NCBI RefSeq assembly: GCF_024199925.1
Contig: NZ_JANADR010000001.1
Coordinates: 5,273,501-5,337,500 of the forward strand
Length of the DNA: 64,000 nt
Source of the DNA: Bradyrhizobium sp. CCGUVB1N3
GTDB taxonomy: Bacteria > Pseudomonadota > Alphaproteobacteria > Rhizobiales > Xanthobacteraceae
Direction of reading: 5' to 3'
Positions 25,248 through 33,755 of the stretch are shown one piece after another. The translations under genes and the position numbers were made by a program. The stretch's first letter is position 1. Each line of letters starts with the position of its first letter. The notes beneath the pieces were generated by a model that saw only the letters and a program-made list of their open reading frames with translations, was not told the origin of the DNA and did no database searches.

Positions 25248-25744
25248 CTATCTGCCGCGCGCTTCCTGCGATAGGCGACCACGAGCGCGATCGTCGAGCC
25301 GATGAAATAGCCTGCGGTCGCGCCCGAGACGGCGCGGCCGACGATGATCGCCAACGCGCGGTCGCCGGCGTCGATCGCCGAAATCACGCCGACCGCGTAT
25401 TGCAGGCCGAATACGGTGAGGTTGCGGACCAGGCCAAACGCGCTGCCCGGACGGATGATCTCGCCGCTCTTGTGATCCACCTCGAACGGGCGCGGCGTCA
25501 GGATGCCGAGCGGCATCAGCGCCAACGCCGCCGCAATCCAGGCAACGAGCGGCCACGCGCTGTCCTGATGGCCGAAGCCGATCCGCGAGACGCCCCAGAC
25601 GATGAACACGACCGGCACGATCAAGGCGCGCCAGATCGGCGTCGTGCGCGGCTGCATCGCCTTGATGCCCTGCCACACCAGGAAGGCGAGCAGCGCGAAC
25701 ACCCAGACCGGGGTGTGGATCAGGATCTCGTAGGCGAAGGTCAT
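25244..25744 (-). CDS. Conserved integral membrane protein, unknown function
   Basis: This encodes 166 aa with about five hydrophobic segments and a short basic tail (AYRRKRAADS). It opens MTFAYEILIHTPVWVFALLAFLV. I recognise a family of small rhizobial membrane proteins (possibly DUF6622) but no function. It lies directly downstream of potI on the same strand, 14 bp apart, so it may be cotranscribed with the pot genes. Its stop overlaps the stop of the convergent permease gene. Confidence 0.7.
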   Translation of the reverse strand: MTFAYEILIHTPVWVFALLAFLVWQGIKAMQPRTTPIWRALIVPVVFIVWGVSRIGFGHQDSAWPLVAWIAAALALMPLGILTPRPFEVDHKSGEIIRPGSAFGLVRNLTVFGLQYAVGVISAIDAGDRALAIIVGRAVSGATAGYFIGSTIALVVAYRRKRAADS

Positions 25745-25757
25745 GATTGCTCCCTGC

Positions 25758-26570
25758 TCAAAGCGGCGCGGCGCTCTCGCCCTGCGAGCTCGACAATTTC
25801 GAGGCGAGCGAGGCGATGACGATGACGATGGCGATCAGGCCGATCACCAGCGTGCAGATCGCGTTGATCTCGGGCTTCACCCCGAGCCGCACCTCGGAAT
25901 AGATCCGGATCGGCAGCGTCGCCGAGCCGGGGCCGGTGGTGAAGCTGGCGATTACGAGATCGTCGAGCGACAGCGTGAAGGCGAGCATCCAGCCTGCAAT
26001 GATGCTGGGCGCGATCAGGGGTAGCGTGACCAGAAGGAAGGCGCGGACGGGGGCGCAGCCGAGATCCATGGCGGCCTCCTCGAGCGAGCGGTCGAGCGAG
26101 CCGAGGCGCGACTGCACCACGACAGCGACGAAGCACATGGTGAGCGTGGTGTGCGCGATCGTCACCGTCCAGAAGCCGCGCTCGGCGTTCAAGGCGACGA
26201 ACAGCAGCAAGAGCGACAGGCCGGTGATCACCTCCGGCATCACCAGCGGCGCATAGAGCATGCCCGAGAACAGCGTGCGGCCGCGAAATCCTTCGCCGCG
26301 CGACAGCGCCACCGCGGCCAGTGTTCCGAGCACGGTCGCGATGCTGGCCGAGGCGACCGCGACGCGCAGGCTCATCCAGGCCGCCTCGATCATGGCGCGG
26401 TCGTTGAAGAACTCGCGGTACCAGCGCAGCGACCAGCCGCCCCACACCGTCACCAGCCGCGAGGCATTGAAGGAATAGATGACGAGGATGAGGATCGGCA
26501 AGTAGAGGAACGCCAGCCCCAGCGCAAGCGAGGCGACGTTGAAGCGCGAGAGGCGGGAGACCTTGCGCAT
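25758..26570 (-). CDS. potI: Polyamine-type ABC transporter permease PotI
   Basis: This encodes 270 aa with six helices and the EAA loop EEAAMDLGCAPVRAFLLVTLPL typical of PotI/PotC. It forms the second permease subunit for putrescine/spermidine-type uptake. It starts 2 bp after the potH stop. Length and spacing fit a potG-potH-potI operon. Exact substrate cannot be assigned without the binding protein. Confidence 0.9.
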   Translation of the reverse strand: MRKVSRLSRFNVASLALGLAFLYLPILILVIYSFNASRLVTVWGGWSLRWYREFFNDRAMIEAAWMSLRVAVASASIATVLGTLAAVALSRGEGFRGRTLFSGMLYAPLVMPEVITGLSLLLLFVALNAERGFWTVTIAHTTLTMCFVAVVVQSRLGSLDRSLEEAAMDLGCAPVRAFLLVTLPLIAPSIIAGWMLAFTLSLDDLVIASFTTGPGSATLPIRIYSEVRLGVKPEINAICTLVIGLIAIVIVIASLASKLSSSQGESAAPL

Positions 26571-26571
26571 C

Positions 26572-27483
26572 TCACCGCTCCTCCAATTGCCGCCGCCGGA
26601 CCCGCTCGTACAGCAACAGCGGCAGGAGCAGCACGACCAGCAGAATGATGGCGGCCGCGGAAGCGACCGGCCAGTCCTTGTTGGTGAAGAATTCCAGCCA
26701 CAGCGTCTGGCCGATCATCAACGAGTTGGAGCCGGCCAGGAGATCCGGGATCACGAACTCGCCGACGATCGGAATGAAGCACAGCAGGACGCCGGCGCCG
26801 ACGCCGGGCAGCGACAGAGGAAAGGTGACGAGCCAGAACACCGCTCCCGGCGGCGCGCCGAGGTCGGCGGCCGCCTCCTCCAGCGCGGGCTCCATCTTGG
26901 CCAGCGTCGCGTAGAGCGGCAGGATCATGAACGGCAAATAGGAATAGACGATGCCGAGATACATCGCACTGTCGGTGGAGAGCCACACCACCGGCTGGCT
27001 GACCAAATGCAGCGCGAGCAGGATCTGATTGAGCAGGCCGTCATGCTGCAAGATATTGATCCAGGCGTAGATGCGGATCAGGAACGAGGTCCAGAACGGC
27101 ACGATCACCAGCACCATCGCCACCGCCTGCCAGCGCGTCGGCAGCCGCGCCATGCCATAGGCGATGGGATAGCCGATCAGGAGCAGGATCGCGGTGGCGG
27201 TGGCAGCGACGGTGAGGCTGCGCGCATAGGCGAAAACGTAGAGGTCGTCGGAGACCAGCAGCTTGAAATTGTCGACCGACAGCGCGCCGAAGGCGGCCTT
27301 GATCGCCGCCCATCCCGCCGTCAGGTCGAACACCGGCTCGTAAGGCGGCTGCGCGATCGCCGTCTGCGACAGGCTGATCTTCAGCACGAAGCCGAACGGC
27401 ACCAGGAAGAACAGCGCCATCCAGAGGTAAGGCGCGATCGCGGCGAAGCGCGCGGGCCTCGCGAAGATGCGGCGCGCGCTCAT
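26572..27483 (-). CDS. potH: Polyamine-type ABC transporter permease PotH
   Basis: This encodes 303 aa. The ATG at 27483 overlaps the potG stop in the ATGA pattern, which argues for this start over the upstream one at 27501. Six helices are visible and the EAA loop is EEAAADLGAPPGAVFWLVTFPL. It pairs with PotI to form the channel and is driven by PotG. The conserved family feature SLSQTAIAQPPYEP follows the first helix. Confidence 0.9.
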   Translation of the reverse strand: MSARRIFARPARFAAIAPYLWMALFFLVPFGFVLKISLSQTAIAQPPYEPVFDLTAGWAAIKAAFGALSVDNFKLLVSDDLYVFAYARSLTVAATATAILLLIGYPIAYGMARLPTRWQAVAMVLVIVPFWTSFLIRIYAWINILQHDGLLNQILLALHLVSQPVVWLSTDSAMYLGIVYSYLPFMILPLYATLAKMEPALEEAAADLGAPPGAVFWLVTFPLSLPGVGAGVLLCFIPIVGEFVIPDLLAGSNSLMIGQTLWLEFFTNKDWPVASAAAIILLVVLLLPLLLYERVRRRQLEER

Positions 27484-28649
27484 TGCTCCAGCACCACGCA
27501 ATCATCAGGCGCGAACCAGGCGACCACCTTCTGGTTCAAGCCGTAGGCATCCATATCGAGCCGCGCGGTATTGGCCATGGACGACTGCACCGTTCCGCCG
27601 GCGTCGAGCTTCACCTTGTAGCTGGTGCTGCCACCGAGATAGCAGATGTCGGTGACGGTTCCCTCCAGCCGGTTGACCGCCGATCCCTGGCCCGTCTCGC
27701 CCGAGGGGCCGCGGCGCGACAGCTTGACCTTCTCGGGCCGGATCGCGACGGACAATTTGCCCTTGTCGACCGCCTCGCGCGGCCCCGCGACGACAAGCGT
27801 TCCGGCATCGCGGGTGGCAATGGTCAGGCGACGGGCTTCCTGCGATTGCAGCTCACCCTCGAACAGATTGATGTCGCCGACGAACTGCGCGATCCAGCGC
27901 GAGCGCGGCGCCTCATAGAGCTCGCGCGGCGATGCGACCTGGACGAGCTTGCCGGCGTCCATCACGCCGATCCTGGTTGCCATCGTCATCGCCTCCTCCT
28001 GGTCGTGGGTGACGATGATGAAGGTCATGCCGAGCCGGCGCTGCAGCTCCATCAGCTCTCCTTGCGTGCTCTCGCGCAATTTCTTGTCGAGCGCCGCCAG
28101 CGGCTCGTCGAGCAGAAGCAATTGCGGGCGGCGCGCCAGCGCACGCGCCAGCGCGACGCGCTGCCGCTGGCCGCCGGAGAGCTGGTCCGGCCTGCGCTTC
28201 TCCATCCCCTCCAGCTTCACCAGCGCGACCATCTCGGCTACGCGCGTGGCGATATCGGCGCGCGCCATGCCGGCACGCTTCAGTCCGAAAGCGATGTTGT
28301 CGCGCACCGACAGATGCGGAAACAGCGCGTAGCTCTGGAACATCATGTTGATGGGCCGCTCATGCGGCAGCGCCTGCGCGATGTCGTTGCCGCCGAGCAG
28401 GATGCGCCCTTGGTCGGGCGCCTCGAAACCGGCCAGCATGCGGAGCAGCGTGGTCTTGCCGCAGCCGGAGGGACCGAGCAGCGCAAAGAACTCGCCGGCC
28501 CCGATGTCGAGCGACACGCCGTCGACGGCGCGGAACGCGCCGAAATCCTTCACCACGCCGTCGATGCGCAGCAGCGGCTGATCCGTCGCCGGATGCGCGC
28601 CCGGCCTGGCCGCGTCGGCCGCCTCGATCGCTCGTAGTTCGTCAGCCAT
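27480..28649 (-). CDS. potG: Polyamine-type ABC transporter ATPase PotG
   Basis: This encodes 389 aa. The ATPase has Walker A GPSGCGKTT, signature LSGGQRQRVA, Walker B LLLLDEPLAALD and the H-loop VTHDQEEA, followed by a C-terminal TOBE domain (about 300-389), as in PotG/PotA. The ATG at 28649 with AGGGA upstream is preferred to an alternative start 18 bp earlier. It is the first gene of a potGHI operon. A potF binding-protein gene, usually just upstream, is not found; the upstream gene is instead a toxin-antitoxin pair on the other strand. Confidence 0.93.
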   Translation of the reverse strand: MADELRAIEAADAARPGAHPATDQPLLRIDGVVKDFGAFRAVDGVSLDIGAGEFFALLGPSGCGKTTLLRMLAGFEAPDQGRILLGGNDIAQALPHERPINMMFQSYALFPHLSVRDNIAFGLKRAGMARADIATRVAEMVALVKLEGMEKRRPDQLSGGQRQRVALARALARRPQLLLLDEPLAALDKKLRESTQGELMELQRRLGMTFIIVTHDQEEAMTMATRIGVMDAGKLVQVASPRELYEAPRSRWIAQFVGDINLFEGELQSQEARRLTIATRDAGTLVVAGPREAVDKGKLSVAIRPEKVKLSRRGPSGETGQGSAVNRLEGTVTDICYLGGSTSYKVKLDAGGTVQSSMANTARLDMDAYGLNQKVVAWFAPDDCVVLEQ

Positions 28650-28771
28650 GTTCCCTGCCGGCCCCAATGCAGCCGCACGCTAGCGGCGGAACGCCGCCGG
28701 CTCAACCGGTTCGGTGCGATCTATCCAAAATCAGCCTTCATGTCCCAGCTCAATCGGCGTATGATTGCAGC

Positions 28772-29002
28772 ATGACCAAGTTGCTGGACCAGGCTCTCGA
28801 GATTGCACGCAGTCTGCCGTCAGACGCTCAGGACGACATTGCCCGAATCGTTCTGCAGCTCGCCGGCTCGGAAGCAGCCTCCCCCGTTGCGCTATCGGAT
28901 GACGAGCGATCGGCGATTTCCACCTCCAAGGCTGCAGCCGCCCGAGGCGAGTTCGCGACCGATGCTCAGGTCCGCGCGACCTGGGCCAAACACGGCCTGT
29001 GA
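28772..29002 (+). CDS. Antitoxin of a ParE-type module
   Basis: This encodes 76 aa. It has an acidic, helical N-terminal half with LDQALEIARSLPSDAQDDIARI and a toxin-binding-like C-terminal half ending EFATDAQVRATWAKHGL, a pattern common in antitoxins paired with ParE/RelE toxins. The stop overlaps the toxin start by 4 bp (GTGA). The frame runs farther upstream, but ATG 28772 is the first one consistent with the family. It probably represses its own promoter, which faces potG. Confidence 0.82.
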   Translation: MTKLLDQALEIARSLPSDAQDDIARIVLQLAGSEAASPVALSDDERSAISTSKAAAARGEFATDAQVRATWAKHGL

Positions 29003-29292
29003 AGATACGCTATACACTTCCGGCGCTCACCGACCTCGATTCCATTTTGACCTATATCGCGAACGCTTCTCCGCAAGGAGCAGCACGTGTTCAGAAGCGG
29101 ATTCAAGACGTCATCAATCTGCTGCTGGCGCATCCTGAGATCGGCATTCGAACCGACGATCCGGACATCCGCAGGCTGACCACGACGCCCTACCCGTTCC
29201 TCATCTTCTACGAAATCGCCGACCAAGAGATCATCGTTCACGCCATTCGTCACGCGGCCCGCGATCCCGGTGGAATGCCGGGTGCCCGCTGA
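28999..29292 (+). CDS. ParE/RelE-family toxin
   Basis: This encodes 97 aa from a GTG start overlapping the antitoxin stop. The fold is recognised by the ParE/RelE layout: YTLPALTDLDSILTYIA helix, LLAHPEIGIRTDDPDIRRL, and the terminal FYEIADQEIIVHAIRHAARDP strand. It likely poisons DNA gyrase (ParE) or mRNA (RelE); the family call is better supported than the target. It is a complete two-gene addiction module and does not look degraded. Confidence 0.87.
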   Translation: MKIRYTLPALTDLDSILTYIANASPQGAARVQKRIQDVINLLLAHPEIGIRTDDPDIRRLTTTPYPFLIFYEIADQEIIVHAIRHAARDPGGMPGAR

Positions 29293-29296
29293 GCGG

Positions 29297-30760
29297 CTAG
29301 ATCGCATTCGCCATGAACGCGGCCAGCGCATCGCGATCGGCGGGCGGCATGGTCAGGCCGAGCTTGGAGCGGCGCCACAGGATGTCGTCGGGGAAGCGGG
29401 CCCATTCGGTGTGCATGAGGTAGCGCACCTCGGCTGCCGTTAGTTCGGGACCGAAAGCCGGCCCCAGCTCGGCACGACTCGTCGCCTCGCCCAGCACGGC
29501 CGATAGCCGCGAGCCGTAGGCACCGACCAGGCGTTGCGCCTGCGCCTCGGTGAGAAAGCGCCAGCGGTCGCGCGCGGCATCGACTTCCGCCTCGAAGCTC
29601 TGCCAGGGAAAGTCCCCGCCCGGAAGCGCTACCGCCGCCGTCCAGGGCCGCGACATCGGATAGAACGGCGTCAGCCTGGTCACCGCTCGCTCCGCGCGCC
29701 ACCGCACGGTCGTGACGTCACCGCCGAACATCGTGAGCAGCGGCGCCTTGCGCCGCCGCGCGTGGAATGCGAGCGCGCCATCCCGCCAGCGCGACGCTTC
29801 GGGCGCCAGATTGGCGCCCGACAGCGTCCGCACCACATCGACTGGCACAACGGGCTCGCGGAAATAGCGGCTGGCGGCCTCGCAGAGATAGGTCACGTCC
29901 GTGGCCGGCATGGCGACGATCGCAGGATCGCCCGTGAAGGCATGCGTCACGGTGCCGATCAGGGTAAAATCACGCTCGAAAGGGCTGGCGAAAATCAGCC
30001 GGCCATCGCTGTTCTGGAAGACGTAGACATTGTCGGACTCGAACAGCCGCGGCACGACGATCTGGCTGATCTGCGCGGCAGCGCCGGCGCGCGGTGGCGG
30101 CTGTCGGAGCACGGTCTCGGCGACGCTCACGCTCCATCCGCCGGCCGTGTTTGCCAGCGCGCGGGTCGTGATGACCCTGCGATGGCCGCGATCGACGACG
30201 GCGAGCCGCCAGATATCGGTGCGATCGGCCCGCACACAGCGCGCGCCGGTGCGGATCACCGCGCCGCGTTCTGCCGCATCCAGCGCGGTCAGTACCGTGA
30301 GCCTGGAATCATCGACGACGCAGTCCGAATATTCAAAAGCGGTGCCGAACGGCCGTCTCAACGCGTTGCCAACGGGATGATGCGTGATGTCGATGGTCGC
30401 GGACGGCGGCAAGCCGCCGCGTCCTGCAAGGCGGTCGTAGAGCAGGAGACCGGCGCGCAGGAGCCAGGGCGGACGTTCGTCGGAATGGGCAGGGATCACG
30501 AAGCACATCGGACGAACCAGATGCGGGGCGATCGCGAGCCACACCTTGCGCTCGGCCAGCGCCCGGCGCACGCGACGGAAGCCGCGACGCTCCAGCACCG
30601 AGAGATCGCCATGGATCAAATGCGGCGTCGCCGAGGAGGCCGCGCCGCCGAGATCGCCCTGTTCGAACAAAATGACCCGCAGCCCGCGTCCGGCAGCGTC
30701 GCGCGCGATGCTGACGCCGTTCAGGCCACCGCCGATGATCGCTAGGTCGTAATCCGCCAT
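29297..30760 (-). CDS. GlpD-like FAD-dependent glycerol-3-phosphate dehydrogenase
   Basis: This encodes 487 aa. It has an N-terminal FAD-binding Rossmann motif (AIIGGGLNGVSIARDAAGRG) and the GlpD-type segment LIHGDLSVLE; classic GlpD has HGGLRYL there, so Gly to Asp and Arg to Val changes are visible. The C-terminal DAO_C part ending near EWARFPDDILWRRSK is typical. It probably oxidises glycerol-3-phosphate to dihydroxyacetone phosphate, feeding electrons to quinone, but the altered motif makes the substrate uncertain. Its stop lies 4 bp after the ParE toxin gene, convergent. No glpK or glpR gene lies beside it. Confidence 0.75.
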   Translation of the reverse strand: MADYDLAIIGGGLNGVSIARDAAGRGLRVILFEQGDLGGAASSATPHLIHGDLSVLERRGFRRVRRALAERKVWLAIAPHLVRPMCFVIPAHSDERPPWLLRAGLLLYDRLAGRGGLPPSATIDITHHPVGNALRRPFGTAFEYSDCVVDDSRLTVLTALDAAERGAVIRTGARCVRADRTDIWRLAVVDRGHRRVITTRALANTAGGWSVSVAETVLRQPPPRAGAAAQISQIVVPRLFESDNVYVFQNSDGRLIFASPFERDFTLIGTVTHAFTGDPAIVAMPATDVTYLCEAASRYFREPVVPVDVVRTLSGANLAPEASRWRDGALAFHARRRKAPLLTMFGGDVTTVRWRAERAVTRLTPFYPMSRPWTAAVALPGGDFPWQSFEAEVDAARDRWRFLTEAQAQRLVGAYGSRLSAVLGEATSRAELGPAFGPELTAAEVRYLMHTEWARFPDDILWRRSKLGLTMPPADRDALAAFMANAI

Positions 30761-30802
30761 GAAGCCGTCGTGAACGAACGAAGCAAGGACTTCGCCATCA
30801 CT

Positions 30803-30848
30803 AGCGCATGATCCGGAAAAGTGTGTAGCGGTTTTCCGACAAAGATCG
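30803..30848. repeat. Dispersed GCGCATGATC palindromic repeat, reverse copy
   Basis: AGCGCATGATCCGGAAAAGTG...CGGTTTTCCGACAAAGATC is an inverted copy of the repeat at 18883-18931, with a degenerate right end. It fills the gap between glpD-like and EAL genes. Confidence 0.75.
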
Positions 30849-30871
30849 ATGGCTGGAGCGAGACCGGCGCT

Positions 30872-33556
30872 CTAGCCGGTCTTGAGCGCAAGCGCCATCG
30901 TCTCGGCGCGGCCGATGAGGCCGGCATATTGCCCGATTGGCAGGGGCCTGCCGAGCAGGAAGCCCTGCACGCCGTCACAGCCCTCCTTGGCGAGGAAGGC
31001 GAGTTGCTCGATCGTCTCGACGCCTTCGGCGATGATCGACATTTCGAGGCCATGACCGAGATCGATCACGGCGCGCACGATCGCCGCCGATTGCGGATTG
31101 CGGCCGAGATTGATCACGAAGGCGCGGTCGATCTTGATCTTGTCGAACGGGAATGCCTGGAGGTAGCTCAGCGAGGAATAGCCGCTGCCGAAATCGTCCA
31201 TCGAGATGCGCACGCCCAACGCCTTCAGCCGGCGCAGCAGCGCGAGGCCGCGATCAAAATCCTCGATCAGCACGCCCTCGGTGATTTCGAGCTCGAGCCG
31301 GCCGGGCGAAAGCCCGGTCTCCAGCAGGATCGAGTGGACGAGGCCGACCACGTCGCCATGCGCAAACTGCGCCGGCGACAGGTTGACCGCGACCTGGAGC
31401 GGCTTGGCCCAGGAGGCCGCCTCGCGGCAGGCCTGGCGCAGGATCCACTCGCCCATCTCGACGATCAGGCTGCTCTCCTCCGCGATCGGGATGAACTCGG
31501 CCGGCGAGACCTGGCCGCGGACCGGATGCTGCCAGCGCGCCAGCGCCTCGAATCCGATGATTTCGCTCTCGGCGACGGTGTGGCCGGCGACGCCCTGCGG
31601 CTGGAACGCGAGGGAGAGCTCGCCATTCTTGATCGCCTTCGACAGGTCCTGGTGCAGCACGCGGCGGTCGCGGATCTGCTGGTCCATCTCGGGCTGGTAG
31701 AGGCTGATCGTGCCACGCGACTTCTGCTTGGCGCGGAACAGCGCCGCCCCGGCATTGGCGAGCAGCGAGGCGCCGTCCGCGCCGTTGTGCGGGAAGACCG
31801 ATATTCCGGTGGTGACCCCGGCGCGCACCGCGCGGCTGTCGATCTGGAATTCCTGGGTAATGGCTTCACCAAGCTGGCGCGCCAGCGCGAGACCCGTGTC
31901 GGGCTGCTTGCCATCGATGATCAGGCCGAACTCGTCACCGGACAGGCGCGCGACCACGCCGCCACGGGCGGCGTCCTGGAGCCGCTGGGCAACCTCGACC
32001 AGGAGCTTGTCGCCGAGCGCGTGGCCGAAGACGTCGTTGACCTCCTTCAGCCCGTCGAGATCGACGCAGAGCACGGCGAACTCCTCGCCGGTCCCCTCGC
32101 AGGCCTCGATCATTTGCGTCAACGCCTGGAGGAAGGCGGCGCGATTGGGCAGGTCGGTCAGGCCGTCGTGATAGGCCATGTGCGCCATGCGCGACTCGGT
32201 CTGGCGGCGGTCGGTGACGTCCTCGTGGGTCTTGATCAGATATTGGGGCTCGCCGGCATCGTTGAGCACGGTGGCGCGGCGCGTAAGGAACAGTCGCAGG
32301 CCATCCTTGGTGGAGATCGGATGCTCCTCGGTGATCATCCCCCGCTTCTTGATCGCCGCCTCGTCGCGCGCAATGATCAGCTTGGCCTCTTTGGCATTGA
32401 AGATATCGGCGGCGGTCAGACCCGTGGCTTCCTCGCGCTTGCGGTTGAGGATGGTTTCGGCGCTGCGATTGGCGAGCAGATAACGGCCATCGTTGACCTG
32501 CTCCACGATCAGCGCCACCGGGATATTGTCGACCACGAGTTCGAGGAATTTCTTGGCGCTCTCCAGCTCCTGCGACAACGAGCGTCGATCGGTAATGTCT
32601 TCGAACACCAGCAGCAGGAATTCCGGCTGATTGTTCTCGTTTCGAACCACGATCCGGATCGAGGCAACCATGCGGGGCTCGGCGCCGCGCTCGACCTCGA
32701 ACTGGTTGCGGAACTGCCCGTCGGGCGCGTCGAGCGCCGCCCGGTCGGCCACCTCGATGCTGGCAGCCGAGGCAGGCGCAAACAGCTCGCGCGCGTTCTT
32801 GCCGACGACGTAGTCCCGCGAGAAGCCCCAGAACCGCTCATAAGCACTGTTCGCGAAGATATAGCGGCCGTCCTCGATGGTCTTGGCGGCCACGCAGGCC
32901 GGCACGTTATCCAGCACCGTTTCCAGGAACTGCTTGGTCGACGCAAGCTGCCGCGACAGGGTGCGCTGCTCGCTGACGTCGAGATGCGTCGCAACCGAGC
33001 CGCCATTCGGCAGCACGAAATATTTCACCAGGATGGCGCGCCCGTCGGGCAGCTCGGTGATCAGGCCGTTCGAGCTGGCGGCCTTCTCGTAGAACTCGTC
33101 GTCGGTCACGCCGAGCACGCCGCGATCGCGACGCAGCCCGAGGAGGTCTGCCCCGTCCATGTCGGTCCAGAGATCCGCCCGCGCCAGCCCGTAGATATCG
33201 AGATAGCGGTCGTTGCAGAAGATGATCCGCGCTTGCGCATCGGTCATCACCACGCCCTGGTTGAGATTGTTCAGCGCGGACGAGACGAAGGCATTGCGCC
33301 TGAGCTGCGTGCGCCTCGCCCGCCGCAACGCCGAATGGATCCACAGCACGATGGCCGCCAGGAACGAGCACACCGCGATGCCGCCAAGCAGCGCCTCCCA
33401 GACCAGATTGGCATCGAGCCTGCCCAGATAGCTCTGCGGGGCGAAATTCTCGGACAGCGCAAAGGCGCGCGCGGGCGCGACCGTGCAGGCCAGGCATGCC
33501 AGCGCCTGCACAGACGTCAGAATCGTGCCGCTCGCGTGCCAGTTCTTGTCAGCCAT
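30872..33556 (-). CDS. PAS-GGDEF-EAL cyclic-di-GMP protein, likely phosphodiesterase
   Basis: This encodes 894 aa. Two hydrophobic N-terminal segments (about 12-33 and 55-75) anchor it in the membrane. About three PAS domains follow (90-195, 205-325, 335-450). The GGDEF domain reads SGDEF (S539-G540-D541-E542-F543) and lacks an RxxD inhibitory site. The EAL domain is intact: E670 in FEALARW, ITEG, DDFGSGYSS, KIDRAF, EGVET and QGFLLGRP. The protein therefore most likely degrades cyclic-di-GMP, with the altered GGDEF acting as a regulatory domain, though SGDEF proteins can keep cyclase activity. The signal sensed by the PAS domains is unknown. Confidence 0.92.
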   Translation of the reverse strand: MADKNWHASGTILTSVQALACLACTVAPARAFALSENFAPQSYLGRLDANLVWEALLGGIAVCSFLAAIVLWIHSALRRARRTQLRRNAFVSSALNNLNQGVVMTDAQARIIFCNDRYLDIYGLARADLWTDMDGADLLGLRRDRGVLGVTDDEFYEKAASSNGLITELPDGRAILVKYFVLPNGGSVATHLDVSEQRTLSRQLASTKQFLETVLDNVPACVAAKTIEDGRYIFANSAYERFWGFSRDYVVGKNARELFAPASAASIEVADRAALDAPDGQFRNQFEVERGAEPRMVASIRIVVRNENNQPEFLLLVFEDITDRRSLSQELESAKKFLELVVDNIPVALIVEQVNDGRYLLANRSAETILNRKREEATGLTAADIFNAKEAKLIIARDEAAIKKRGMITEEHPISTKDGLRLFLTRRATVLNDAGEPQYLIKTHEDVTDRRQTESRMAHMAYHDGLTDLPNRAAFLQALTQMIEACEGTGEEFAVLCVDLDGLKEVNDVFGHALGDKLLVEVAQRLQDAARGGVVARLSGDEFGLIIDGKQPDTGLALARQLGEAITQEFQIDSRAVRAGVTTGISVFPHNGADGASLLANAGAALFRAKQKSRGTISLYQPEMDQQIRDRRVLHQDLSKAIKNGELSLAFQPQGVAGHTVAESEIIGFEALARWQHPVRGQVSPAEFIPIAEESSLIVEMGEWILRQACREAASWAKPLQVAVNLSPAQFAHGDVVGLVHSILLETGLSPGRLELEITEGVLIEDFDRGLALLRRLKALGVRISMDDFGSGYSSLSYLQAFPFDKIKIDRAFVINLGRNPQSAAIVRAVIDLGHGLEMSIIAEGVETIEQLAFLAKEGCDGVQGFLLGRPLPIGQYAGLIGRAETMALALKTG

Positions 33557-33755
33557 CAGCCACCCGCGATTTCAACTTCGGATTGTCTGGCCTCACGGGT
33601 TGGGATCGGGTAAACGCCTGTCAGCACGACAGAAAAATGTGACGCCAGATACGGCAATTGCCCTGACATGATAAATTCTTCCTTAATGGAGAACCGCCTT
33701 GGGGGCGGTTTCTTAAGTCTCTCGGCGCTGCCGCCGACGGACCTCCCGTTCCACC

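Noticed and set aside
30821..33613. A 930-aa plus-strand open frame
   Set aside because: It is antisense to the clear PAS-GGDEF-EAL gene; the product is low-complexity and matches no family. High GC content removes stops on the opposite strand.
33692..33710. Hairpin AACCGCC/GGCGGTT as a terminator
   Set aside because: It is in a divergent gap with no upstream gene on either strand that it could end; possibly a leader structure.
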